From Acinetobacter genomosp. 15BJ (GTDB taxonomy: Bacteria; Pseudomonadota; Gammaproteobacteria; Pseudomonadales; Moraxellaceae): a stretch of DNA of 64,000 bases. The notes below the pieces were generated by a model. It was not told the DNA's origin. It made no database searches and saw nothing but the letters and a program-made list of their open reading frames with translations. Position numbers and translations under genes: made by a program. The stretch covers positions 1,960,995 through 2,024,994 of the forward strand of contig NZ_KE007347.1 of assembly GCF_000400715.1 (NCBI RefSeq), given 5' to 3'. Positions 39,853 through 48,732 of this stretch are shown one piece after another (position 1 is the first letter of the stretch; each line of letters opens with the position of its first letter).

Positions 39853-41337
39853 CTAACTTAACTTTTGCTTCATCTTATGTAAATGTTGGGCTAATTTTCT
39901 CTTTTGATCTATAGATAAAGCATACAACTCAGCTGCCGTTGATTCAGGTTTTATAACTCCTGTTCCAACTCCAACAGCAAACCAATTTGGTACACCAAAC
40001 ATAAGTGTTCCACTTAAACTATATTCAGCAAAATCTATCAATCGAGGTGTTCGATGTTTCCAACACTCTTTTAATTCCTTATATTCAGGTGAGATTGGCA
40101 CATTTTTCATCTCTTTCCAAAAAGGTGTATCCTCTCTTGGGGTATCATAATGCATACGAATGAAATCCCCAATCCCACGCCAATATTGTCCATTCTGCTT
40201 ATTAAAATAATTTATATTTTGTTCAGAAATAACCCCATGATTGTGTAGGATAAAATTTGATAATGTTTCTAACTGTGTGACCATTTGTCCAATAGAGGTC
40301 GCCTCTAGAGGCTCTACAAAACCAGAAGCTAGGTCAAGAGCCACAACATTTTTGACCCATACCTTTTGAAAATATCCTGCCTCAAATTTAATTACACGTA
40401 TTGGATCAATTTTTTCCCCTAGCCATTTTTCAACTTCATCATGAGCTTGATCATCTGACAAAAATTGGTCATTAAATACATAGCCAGCTCCTATTCTTTC
40501 CTGTAATGGAATTTGCCAAACCCAGCCAGAACTTAAAGCAGTTGCTCGTGTTACTAACTCTATTTCTTTTTTATGTGATAAATGAAAAGGCAGTGCTCTA
40601 TTCATAATTAATGTATCTGCAAAGGATATCCAATCAGTCTTAAACTTCCCCCCAATTAAAAGTCTAGAAAATCCTGAAGCATCTATTACAAAATCGCAAT
40701 CAATTTTTCTATTTTGACACTGAATTGAAGTTACAGAACCCTTTTCAGCATCTAAACAAAAATCCTCTACCTTATCTTCAACATGAATAATACTTCTTTG
40801 TAATGCAATTTCTTTAAGATATTGCCCCACTTTAAAAGTATCAAAATGTAAAGAAGCTGTGAAATTATGATTCCCCGAAATTAATAAATCAATGACTTTG
40901 TTAAAAGGTACTTTATTCTCACATAATTCCAATGCTTCCATATAGCTATTAATATTTAAGCCATTATTTAATAATAGAGATAAAAAGGGATAATACCCAT
41001 TTTCATCCCACATTTCTGGTGTATCAATATTTGGAAAAAGATGATAATAGTAGTCTTCTTTCTTTCCAGTATTCCATTGTTCATATCGAAATCCAAGCTT
41101 TAAAGTTGAACCCGTATTATCAATAAAATCTTTAATGTTTATTTCAAGTTTAGCTAAAATATCTAGAAGATTAACAACTCCCCCCTCCCCAACTCCAACA
41201 ATAGGAATCTCTGGTGCTGAAATTACTACAACCTCTACAGATTGATTAAAAATTTGACGTAATCTTAAAGCTGAAAACCAACCAGTTGTTCCCCCACCAA
41301 CAATACAAACTCGTTGTATGCCACGTAAATTTAACAT
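39853..41337 (-). CDS. Flavin-dependent halogenase homologue (tryptophan halogenase family)
   Basis: A cytoplasmic FAD enzyme of 494 residues. It has the FAD loop 'VGGGTTGW' (13-20), Lys80 in 'STLKLGFRYEQW', placed like catalytic Lys79 of PrnA, 'GWVWQIP' (271-277) matching the family WxWxIP, and Glu345 in 'GFVEPLEATS', matching PrnA Glu346. Tryptophan halogenases chlorinate or brominate an indole using FADH2, O2 and halide; here the substrate is unknown. No flavin reductase is adjacent. It has no signal peptide yet sits inside a run of secreted-protein genes. A terminator lies between it and the upstream gene. A hydroxylase or other oxidase role is possible. Confidence 0.85.
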   Translation of the reverse strand: MLNLRGIQRVCIVGGGTTGWFSALRLRQIFNQSVEVVVISAPEIPIVGVGEGGVVNLLDILAKLEINIKDFIDNTGSTLKLGFRYEQWNTGKKEDYYYHLFPNIDTPEMWDENGYYPFLSLLLNNGLNINSYMEALELCENKVPFNKVIDLLISGNHNFTASLHFDTFKVGQYLKEIALQRSIIHVEDKVEDFCLDAEKGSVTSIQCQNRKIDCDFVIDASGFSRLLIGGKFKTDWISFADTLIMNRALPFHLSHKKEIELVTRATALSSGWVWQIPLQERIGAGYVFNDQFLSDDQAHDEVEKWLGEKIDPIRVIKFEAGYFQKVWVKNVVALDLASGFVEPLEATSIGQMVTQLETLSNFILHNHGVISEQNINYFNKQNGQYWRGIGDFIRMHYDTPREDTPFWKEMKNVPISPEYKELKECWKHRTPRLIDFAEYSLSGTLMFGVPNWFAVGVGTGVIKPESTAAELYALSIDQKRKLAQHLHKMKQKLS

Positions 41338-41359
41338 TTTAATTTAATTCCTCTGAAAT

Positions 41360-41387
41360 AAAAAAGGCGGATTAAACCGCCTTTTTT
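41360..41387 (-). terminator. Terminator between secreted protein D and the halogenase homologue
   Basis: Stem AAAAAAGGCGG / CCGCCTTTTTT with a 6-base loop, followed by T-rich sequence on the minus strand. It fills most of the 63-base gap, so the halogenase-like gene needs read-through or a promoter inside the end of gene D. Confidence 0.9.
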
Positions 41388-41400
41388 GATTCTATTAAAA

Positions 41401-42843
41401 TCAACACATTTTTAATGTACCGTAGCAATTCGCTACTACATTTTGGACAGTTCCTAATGGGACATCTTGTAAATTTGCATAAGCAGTTCTACCAGCCAAG
41501 TTAATATCAGGAATCGTTTTCTGTAATCCTCCATTGACTAGCGCTTCAATCCCTTCCCGGCTATTCACACTCGTTTTATTTTCCTCCCGGCTTAACCATG
41601 CACTAATTGAGTTTGCAATTTGAGGATAAACTGAACTGATATCAACTGTTTTTCCTGCCGGAGCTTGCAAATACCCTAGATCGAGGGGATTTTGAAATGA
41701 CATCCACCATCCTGGTTGAGCAATATCCTGCTCCTCAGCACCAGGCCACTTAAGTACTTGTCTCTGCAAACCTAAATAAAATCCCCCTCCATTAATTGGG
41801 AGATTATGTAGATATCCTAAGTTTTCTTCAAAATTAATATTTGCACTTAAATTTTTAATTTTTGTTTCCATTTGAATATAAATTTCAGAGACATTAATAA
41901 TGCCTAATACAGATACTGGTCGATCCAACTTTAATTGAATTTTACCAGAATCTTTATTTATAACAATATCATCAATACTTGTTGTGTTTACGTTCCGAAT
42001 TGTCGCAGATTTCATACGTTGACCTGTAATTATTGCATCTGGCACATTAAATTTCGCTTTTAATGATGGAATACTTAGGCCTGTTGTATTCGCATTACCT
42101 GGTAAGCTTGTAAAACCGTTATAAGGCTCTTCACCACAACCTCCAGTACAAAGAGCTCCTAGAATATCAGCGTAAACCATTCCTCTTAATACTTGATCAC
42201 CCGCTTTACCAAATATTGTTGGTGTAGTCATTACTTCACCTGAAGTTGCCTTTGTTTTAACATAGCCACTTAATGAGTTAATACCATTAGGAATTTTATT
42301 ACCACTGCTATCAACGAGATCGTTATCACCAATCGTTAATAAGCCCAATGCATCTTCTGCACTCAAACGTAAACCAACCACCTCTCTTGTAGACGCTTGT
42401 CCTGGGTTTTTAATCGCAAACTCAATGAATGGGTTCGTTAATTTCGCGGATGAACTTGCTCGTTCTTCTCGAGTCATGGGCAGTAAAGCTCCATTACTAT
42501 CTAACTTCACGCCGCTTAAACCAACATCCTGTAAATCAATATCACATCCATCTGCTCCATTCGTACCGCCACAACCCAATTGTAAGCGCTTAATATTTGC
42601 ATTTAATTCCAGCGTTGCTTCCATTCCTAAACGATAAAAACCAATATTAGATGCCCCTCCACTTCTTAATCTTTCAGCATTTGCTGCGTCAGCTGGAGCA
42701 ATATAGGATAAACTCATCAGAGCTTGGCCTTGTGTCGCTGCCAATTCTTCGTCATTTAGAAGCCGTAACTTAGAGTCAATAGCATGAACATTTAAGCTCC
42801 CCAACATCAATAAGGCGCCTGTTAAAAATTTTAAATGAAACAT
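41401..42843 (-). CDS. Secreted cluster protein D (DUF6160-like N-terminal signature)
   Basis: Function unknown. Start chosen at the ATG at 42843 (MFHLKFL) because GAGG lies just upstream; the frame extends to 42894, inside the previous gene. The 480-residue precursor has a signal peptide cut after NVHA and then 'LRLLNDEELAATQGQALM', a variant of the cluster signature. Cysteines pair up in CGGTNGADGC and CTGGCGEE and at the very C-terminus (NCYGTLKMC). The body is Gly/Asn-rich with many short strands. It follows gene C by 19 bases, so is co-transcribed with it. Confidence 0.75.
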   Translation of the reverse strand: MFHLKFLTGALLMLGSLNVHAIDSKLRLLNDEELAATQGQALMSLSYIAPADAANAERLRSGGASNIGFYRLGMEATLELNANIKRLQLGCGGTNGADGCDIDLQDVGLSGVKLDSNGALLPMTREERASSSAKLTNPFIEFAIKNPGQASTREVVGLRLSAEDALGLLTIGDNDLVDSSGNKIPNGINSLSGYVKTKATSGEVMTTPTIFGKAGDQVLRGMVYADILGALCTGGCGEEPYNGFTSLPGNANTTGLSIPSLKAKFNVPDAIITGQRMKSATIRNVNTTSIDDIVINKDSGKIQLKLDRPVSVLGIINVSEIYIQMETKIKNLSANINFEENLGYLHNLPINGGGFYLGLQRQVLKWPGAEEQDIAQPGWWMSFQNPLDLGYLQAPAGKTVDISSVYPQIANSISAWLSREENKTSVNSREGIEALVNGGLQKTIPDINLAGRTAYANLQDVPLGTVQNVVANCYGTLKMC

Positions 42844-42862
42844 TTCACACCTCATCCCTAAG

Positions 42863-45514
42863 TTAGTTAGTAAAATTACCATTTCGAGGCACAATACTTA
42901 GACTACTGTTTAGTCTTCCACCTGTAATCGCGAGTTCACCTAAACGTTTACTTGAACCTGAAGAAGGAGGATAAAAGTTTATATCTCTGGCTCTAAACAC
43001 ATCTGCTGCATTTTTATCAGGGTTAAAGTTAATTGCCGTATTAAAGCTCACAACACCCTCCCCAGAACTATGACGACCAATAACAATTGAGTTATTAAAT
43101 GCCATTTTACCCATTAAATTATCCAGCCCAATCGTTGAACCATCAACAGGATCACTAATTTGGATTGTATTATTTTGATTCTTATCTAAAGATAAATCAC
43201 CTACAATATTCAAACTACTTCCAGTACCATCTGCTCTATATTCGCCATTTGGAATCAATGAAAAATCCATACTACCGCCAATACGGAGCTTTACTCCTAG
43301 TAGAACATCATTTGAAAGTGAAAAATTATTAAGTGGCACTTTGTTATTTGCAGCTACAGCGCTACAACCAGAATTTGAAACACTTTGTACACAACGGCTA
43401 TATGTCGTTCCTGGTAAATAACCTGCCGCAACTTGAGCTGCCGCCACAATTAGCATATCTTTAAGGCTAACATTCAAACTACCCTTTTCAACACCAATAC
43501 TCCCAGTTCCCTTAATCAGCATATCAATATTACGCAATCCCATGTAGTAATCAGTAGGTTGACCGTTCACCTTTTTCCCATCGATTACCATGATTGAAGT
43601 TGTTTTCGCTCCATCGTCACTCACCCCTTGAGTACTCATTGCCAAAGAAAAACCTAAACGCGGTGTTTTTTGTCCAACTGCCCCAATAACAACCTTATTT
43701 GAAGATGACTTATTATATCCTTTATAATCAGTCGTATAAGCGTATGCCGTAGATGCATCAACATTTGTACCAAAGAGCGCAATATTTGCATTAAGATTGT
43801 AAATAGGTAATGCTAAGCCCCATTCATTTAATGTCGTACCATTTTGCCCATCATGCTCAACAATATTTGGAACACTATTGCCAAAAGCATCATTTGTTCT
43901 GGCGCTATTAGTGAAACGACCTCGTCTTGAAATCGCCTGAAACTCTGAACCACGAATTGCGACTAAGAGGCTATAGGGATTTTGATTTATCTGAATACCA
44001 TCAGGTGTATTCGTATAAATATATTGAATGTAGTCATTATTATTAGTTAAAAAATTTCCATTACCAAAGCGACTAGTTTGAAATAACTTATTTGCTGGGA
44101 GTAAAAGCGTTTTAGTATCAGCAAGATTAATATAAACATTACCGCTATCAAATGAACCTCTATTTGTAGCTACAAGACCAGTTAAATTACCAAACTCAAA
44201 ACCATACGTATTTAAACCAGCATTACCAATTTCTAAAGTTGTTGCCTTACCATCAGAACCTAACATTAAGTCATTATCTTGGGTAAACTCAGCCGCCATA
44301 CGGAAAGCTATGCCCGTCTTCCCCATAATATTTTCTCCAGCGGCTGATGTAATAGGGTTGTTAGCAGCTAAACTTAAATTTGTACTTGAGTTATTAACTT
44401 TCCCGACAATATTACTATTATCTGTATTACCATAATTTACCCCACTGTAATCAGGATTATTCATACCATCGGCATTTAGACCACGTAATTGCAAATATCC
44501 ATTGACCATTCGGCCACTTGCACCCACTCGAATCAAACCAGTAGCATTTGTTGGACTATTTGTCGTATTTAGTGTGTATGGTGAATTTTTATCCACATTT
44601 TTATTAAGCATAAATTCAAGATTTAGGCCAGCATTAGTTGTTATTGTTCCATTAGGAGCTGTGGAAGTTGCATCTCCATAACTTCCATTATTTTTTAAGT
44701 TTGCTGAAGCGGAATCAGGTGTACGTCTAAAATCTACATATCCATGTGTTGAATCTGGAGCCATATTTATTGTTGCGTTACTTACACCGTCTGCATTTGT
44801 TTGTAATTTAAAGCCACCCGATGCATCAATAAACATCACACCTTTGCCTAAAAAGTTAAAGTTAAAGTTTTTTAAAATTAACTGATTCAACTCACCACTT
44901 ACATCTTTTTGCCCTAAATATATATTGGCATTTTTTAAGCCTAAATCAAGAACCGCCTGTTTATCTTTACTAAAAAGCCCATCACGTGTTTTAAAAGCAA
45001 TATCAATCACAGAACTTGTCTGCATTGCTACACTTCCAATAGGCACACCACAACGCGGACTGCTTTCTGTATCACAAATATTAAAATTATCTATAGTAAT
45101 CAATGAAGGGTTTGTTGATAACATTAAATCTAAACCAGTTTTACCTGTATCAGCCCCGATACCGCTACCAACATTAATTTTATAATCCGAACCAGGGGTT
45201 CTATTTGCTATTGCCAAATTAGAAACATTAGCATTAGTCGCTTTAATTTTAAAACCTTCGGCAGTTGCTCTTAATGTTTTTGTATATGCCTTATCTGTAC
45301 TCCCTCTTCCTGCATCATCCTCCCAGTAAAATTTATCCACATTAATTTCATCATAAGAGGTTGCAATATGAACACCATCCTGACCATTTACACTCCGTAG
45401 AGCATTATCATCTAAACTCTGTAGAGCATGAGCAGAATTAATCAAAAATATGCTTGCGGTAAGAGTATTTAGTACAAACAATACCAAATTGTGATTTTGA
45501 TTATTTTTTTTCAT
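42863..45514 (-). CDS. Secreted cluster protein C (DUF6160-like N-terminal signature)
   Basis: Function unknown; this is the largest of the five, 883 residues. The start at 45514 (MKKNNQNHN) has AAAGGA 8 bases upstream. A signal peptide ends at SAHA, and the mature protein begins 'LQSLDDNALRSVNGQDGVHI', the clearest form of the shared signature. The rest is Asn/Gly/Ser/Thr-rich with repeated beta-strand patterns like those of secreted or surface beta-helix proteins, and few cysteines. It starts 29 bases after gene B and ends 19 before gene D, an operon arrangement. Confidence 0.77.
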   Translation of the reverse strand: MKKNNQNHNLVLFVLNTLTASIFLINSAHALQSLDDNALRSVNGQDGVHIATSYDEINVDKFYWEDDAGRGSTDKAYTKTLRATAEGFKIKATNANVSNLAIANRTPGSDYKINVGSGIGADTGKTGLDLMLSTNPSLITIDNFNICDTESSPRCGVPIGSVAMQTSSVIDIAFKTRDGLFSKDKQAVLDLGLKNANIYLGQKDVSGELNQLILKNFNFNFLGKGVMFIDASGGFKLQTNADGVSNATINMAPDSTHGYVDFRRTPDSASANLKNNGSYGDATSTAPNGTITTNAGLNLEFMLNKNVDKNSPYTLNTTNSPTNATGLIRVGASGRMVNGYLQLRGLNADGMNNPDYSGVNYGNTDNSNIVGKVNNSSTNLSLAANNPITSAAGENIMGKTGIAFRMAAEFTQDNDLMLGSDGKATTLEIGNAGLNTYGFEFGNLTGLVATNRGSFDSGNVYINLADTKTLLLPANKLFQTSRFGNGNFLTNNNDYIQYIYTNTPDGIQINQNPYSLLVAIRGSEFQAISRRGRFTNSARTNDAFGNSVPNIVEHDGQNGTTLNEWGLALPIYNLNANIALFGTNVDASTAYAYTTDYKGYNKSSSNKVVIGAVGQKTPRLGFSLAMSTQGVSDDGAKTTSIMVIDGKKVNGQPTDYYMGLRNIDMLIKGTGSIGVEKGSLNVSLKDMLIVAAAQVAAGYLPGTTYSRCVQSVSNSGCSAVAANNKVPLNNFSLSNDVLLGVKLRIGGSMDFSLIPNGEYRADGTGSSLNIVGDLSLDKNQNNTIQISDPVDGSTIGLDNLMGKMAFNNSIVIGRHSSGEGVVSFNTAINFNPDKNAADVFRARDINFYPPSSGSSKRLGELAITGGRLNSSLSIVPRNGNFTN

Positions 45515-45543
45515 CACTTCAGTCCTTTGAAATTCATTCCAAC

Positions 45544-46248
45544 TTAACAACGTGGGTGGCTTCCATCACATGCAAACATAACGATATTTCCTTGTATTGC
45601 AAGATTGCCATTCATCATTAATCCAGTGAATCCTGTTTCACGACCAAGACCAGCATTCGTTGGGTGTGTACCATCGAATGTGTTACCTGTATATGTATAA
45701 CTACCTACCCCAGCCGCTGTTGAAACTAAATAACCTGGAATATTATTTGTACCTTCATCTGCTACACTATCTTTTTCAATCGCAAGTGACTGGTAACCAA
45801 AATTACGGATAAGTATTGGGTAATTGCTACTATAACTAAGTTGAATTGCTGGCTTTATTTGTACTTGTCCCGCATCATTATTATAAACTAGATCAACTCC
45901 ATCCAAACCTAGTTTCTGAATATTTACAGTTCCTTGGATTCCTTTAAATACTAACCATAGTTTGTTTCCACTAATATCATCAGCTCTCCAAACACCCGAA
46001 CCTGTTGTGGTTTCCTTCAAATAACGTTTATTTAACGATAAACCTAAACGACAAAAACGTAAATCCGTACATAATGCTGTATCAAAATCACCATTCATAC
46101 CTGTCTGATTGAGTTGCAAATTTAATGACAGGTCTGCTCCAGCTTGTCCCCGAACCTCTGCCAAAGCTTGACTATCTAGCACTTGTAAACCCGCATGAGT
46201 CATTAGACTTGATAACAAAGACAAACCGAATAAAAATGTTTTTTTCAT
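45544..46248 (-). CDS. Secreted cluster protein B (DUF6160-like N-terminal signature)
   Basis: Function unknown. The 234-residue precursor has a signal peptide (MKKTFLFGLSLLSSLMTHA) and then 'LQVLDSQALAEVRGQAGADL', the cluster signature. Cysteines occur as a pair in 'CTDLRFC' and at the C-terminus in 'FACDGSHPRC', so disulfides are likely. An AGAGG site precedes the ATG. It starts 16 bases after gene A and is the second gene of the run. The small size suggests an accessory or subunit role relative to A and C, but this is inference. Confidence 0.76.
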   Translation of the reverse strand: MKKTFLFGLSLLSSLMTHAGLQVLDSQALAEVRGQAGADLSLNLQLNQTGMNGDFDTALCTDLRFCRLGLSLNKRYLKETTTGSGVWRADDISGNKLWLVFKGIQGTVNIQKLGLDGVDLVYNNDAGQVQIKPAIQLSYSSNYPILIRNFGYQSLAIEKDSVADEGTNNIPGYLVSTAAGVGSYTYTGNTFDGTHPTNAGLGRETGFTGLMMNGNLAIQGNIVMFACDGSHPRC

Positions 46249-46264
46249 TACTTCTGCCTCTTTA

Positions 46265-48313
46265 CTATAAGCCTGTTGTTGTCATTTTGAGATGCTGAAT
46301 TAACAACCCATCTATTGCAGCTGAGCCAAAATTATTTGACGGAGCTGTTGCTTTTACAGGAGCTACTGTTGGAATTCCACCATTAGGATTAAGTATTGGG
46401 TCTCTAGGGCTCGTAATATTAATATTATTAGAATATGTTGTTCTGTCTACATTTTTCCAAGCATCAAATGCCTGCCAATTTTGATTAAAATATCTCCAAC
46501 TATAGCCTTGACAAGAACCTAACCAGTTTGTTCCGCCACTGCAATAACGTTCATATCCTGTTGTCCAATTACGATTCTGTTGTTGAACTTGTTTATACTG
46601 TTGATCATTAACTACCGTTCCTGACTGCAAAGCACCAAAAGAAATACCAACTGCTTCTGCACCACTGTAAGCCGTTAGCTCATTTTTTGCTGAGTTATAA
46701 ACTGTTGAACCAATTGTAATACTACTATGCGTTGCACTTGATCCTTGATAATTATTTGAAAGTGAAGTTACTGTTCCTGAAGGGTGTTCTCCACAATAAT
46801 GAACATTACATGTAGAACCATAATAACCACCATTAAATTGCCAAGCCGAAGGATCAGAAGCCGTTACAGGTCGTGAGTAATTTGTGTAGATTTTTTTATA
46901 AATACTCTCTTTATTTGGAATACGTGCAATTTCTAATGATACATTGCGACCATCGTCAGCTACTCCTAAAACAAGAGGTTGATACAAAGATCCCAATACA
47001 AGGTTGGTGTTAAGATTATAGATATAAATAGCACCATCATTCACAGATGGCTCTCTAAATACAGGAGCTGTTCCGCCATTGATAGCTGGTGTTGTCAAGA
47101 TATTACTATCTGTTGTTTCTTGCGTGCCTATACGTAATATTTTACCCGTCGTCGGAGCTCCCCATGTTGTAGTCGTGCGACTTGTTCGGGTTAATATTCG
47201 TTCATTTTGAATACAATCACCACGTGAAAAAGTTGATAAATTTCTTGCATCAGGACTTGTACCACTAACACCGCACCCACCTGAAGATGCAAAAGCAGGG
47301 GCAGCACCAATTGTAGCTAATGCAGTTGGAACTGTATAAGTATTTGTAGCAACAGGACTTGCTTCCACCCATACAGCATTTGCTGTTGCTGTTGCACGTA
47401 ATGTATCACTTGGTCCGCTATTTAATCGTAGTATTCCATTTAAACCTAAGGTTTCATTGTAGAACTTACTCATTCCACCTGTGTTATTTGAACCACCTAA
47501 CGTTTGAAATATTTGGATGCGGCTACCATTAATTCCGAAACCATCCCATACAGCATTCAATCGAAGTCGATTTGCTCGTGTATTTGTACTATCCGTTGTA
47601 CCATTCAACTCGCCAAGGTTAAATTGATTACCTGTTGCTGCCATATTTTCTGCAACATTTGGGTTACGAACAAAAGCATCAGCCCATAACCCTAATTTTA
47701 AGTTATATGCATCTGCTCCATCTATAGCATTAGTTGGTAGCACTTTATTGAAAAGAGGTGCTTCCAGAGCCAAATACGTTACTGCCCCTGTATCCGTATT
47801 TCTAACAGGTGTTGTTCCAGATACATCATCTGGTGTAAAAGTTGGCACTCCGCTTTCCGTAGCTACTTTTAATATCCAAGGGTTAGTTGCCGTTCCCCAA
47901 CTTGTAATCCCAGAAGTGTTATTAAAACGGTTATTAGCATTCCCATTAGCTTTAGATAAAGCCAAACCATATAAAAACAAGTCCGCCTTGCCTACAGCTC
48001 TATCTAGCGAACTAACAATACCATCTTTATTTGTATCAAGTGATTTTTGAGTCAAAGGCCCTACAGGAATATATCGAATGTACCCGGTATCAGTAAAATT
48101 TAAAGGAGTACTTCCATTCGCTAATGGATTCTCTGCTCCATTAAAACGAAAAGAAAAATCCCGAGGTAAAAAAGCAATCCCTTCACCAGTGGTTTCACTT
48201 AAAACATCATCGGAAATTTCTTGTAGTGCGAAAATAGATTGACTTACGCATAAGCTAATGAAACTTGCTAAAACAGTTCTTTTGAACAAAACCGTAGAAG
48301 TTAATCTAGTCAT
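46265..48313 (-). CDS. Secreted cluster protein A with EF-hand-like loop
   Basis: Function unknown. The 682-residue precursor is the first gene of the cluster, with AGGAAGG before its ATG and a signal peptide ending near SIFA. The mature N-terminus 'LQEISDDVLSETTGEGIAFL' is the cluster signature. Residues 93-104 (DTNKDGIVSSLD) fit a calcium-binding EF-hand/dockerin loop. A C-terminal stretch (583-619) holds five Trp residues, several in NW pairs, plus Cys pairs (CGVSG, CNVHYC, YCSGG, SCQG). The body is Asn/Thr-rich and strand-like. FilF-like pilus or surface roles have been proposed for some Acinetobacter relatives; nothing here proves it. Confidence 0.75.
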   Translation of the reverse strand: MTRLTSTVLFKRTVLASFISLCVSQSIFALQEISDDVLSETTGEGIAFLPRDFSFRFNGAENPLANGSTPLNFTDTGYIRYIPVGPLTQKSLDTNKDGIVSSLDRAVGKADLFLYGLALSKANGNANNRFNNTSGITSWGTATNPWILKVATESGVPTFTPDDVSGTTPVRNTDTGAVTYLALEAPLFNKVLPTNAIDGADAYNLKLGLWADAFVRNPNVAENMAATGNQFNLGELNGTTDSTNTRANRLRLNAVWDGFGINGSRIQIFQTLGGSNNTGGMSKFYNETLGLNGILRLNSGPSDTLRATATANAVWVEASPVATNTYTVPTALATIGAAPAFASSGGCGVSGTSPDARNLSTFSRGDCIQNERILTRTSRTTTTWGAPTTGKILRIGTQETTDSNILTTPAINGGTAPVFREPSVNDGAIYIYNLNTNLVLGSLYQPLVLGVADDGRNVSLEIARIPNKESIYKKIYTNYSRPVTASDPSAWQFNGGYYGSTCNVHYCGEHPSGTVTSLSNNYQGSSATHSSITIGSTVYNSAKNELTAYSGAEAVGISFGALQSGTVVNDQQYKQVQQQNRNWTTGYERYCSGGTNWLGSCQGYSWRYFNQNWQAFDAWKNVDRTTYSNNINITSPRDPILNPNGGIPTVAPVKATAPSNNFGSAAIDGLLIQHLKMTTTGL

Positions 48314-48732
48314 CTTGACCTTCCTATTACCTGATGCTCCGCATCATCATTCTTTTTCTAACATCCTTTTTTGAGTGATGCCCTACAAACTATAGGAAAA
48401 CCGTATTTACGCTTCACTCAAATGCAGACAATCTGCCTACATAATCTCACTCTTCATTATGCTGATAATTTACACAAAAGCAAAATAATTTAGGTAAATG
48501 GTGTATTTTCCGATGAGTGAAAGAAAAGAGGATGCTTTTTAACTTTTCTATAGTAATGATTTTTATCTGCTTATTAATTTTCCATAAAGTAAAATTTCAG
48601 CATCTGTCAAATTCAGATCATTGTTGCAAAATGTAATTGCCGAATTAAACTATAGTTAAGCTATGATTGCCACTACTGTGTGCAAAACCCTTCTCGACGC
48701 TTCTCAGATAAAATCAGGCGCTAAATTCACAA
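48314..48732. other. Intergenic region upstream of the secreted-protein cluster
   Basis: 419 bases between the tpsB stop and protein A, holding the presumed cluster promoter on the minus strand. It contains an 8-bp inverted repeat (48371-48378 TTGAGTGA with 48414-48421 TCACTCAA) and a small hairpin GCAGA-CAA-TCTGC at 48424-48436. Both could be operator or leader elements. No credible gene. Confidence 0.5.
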
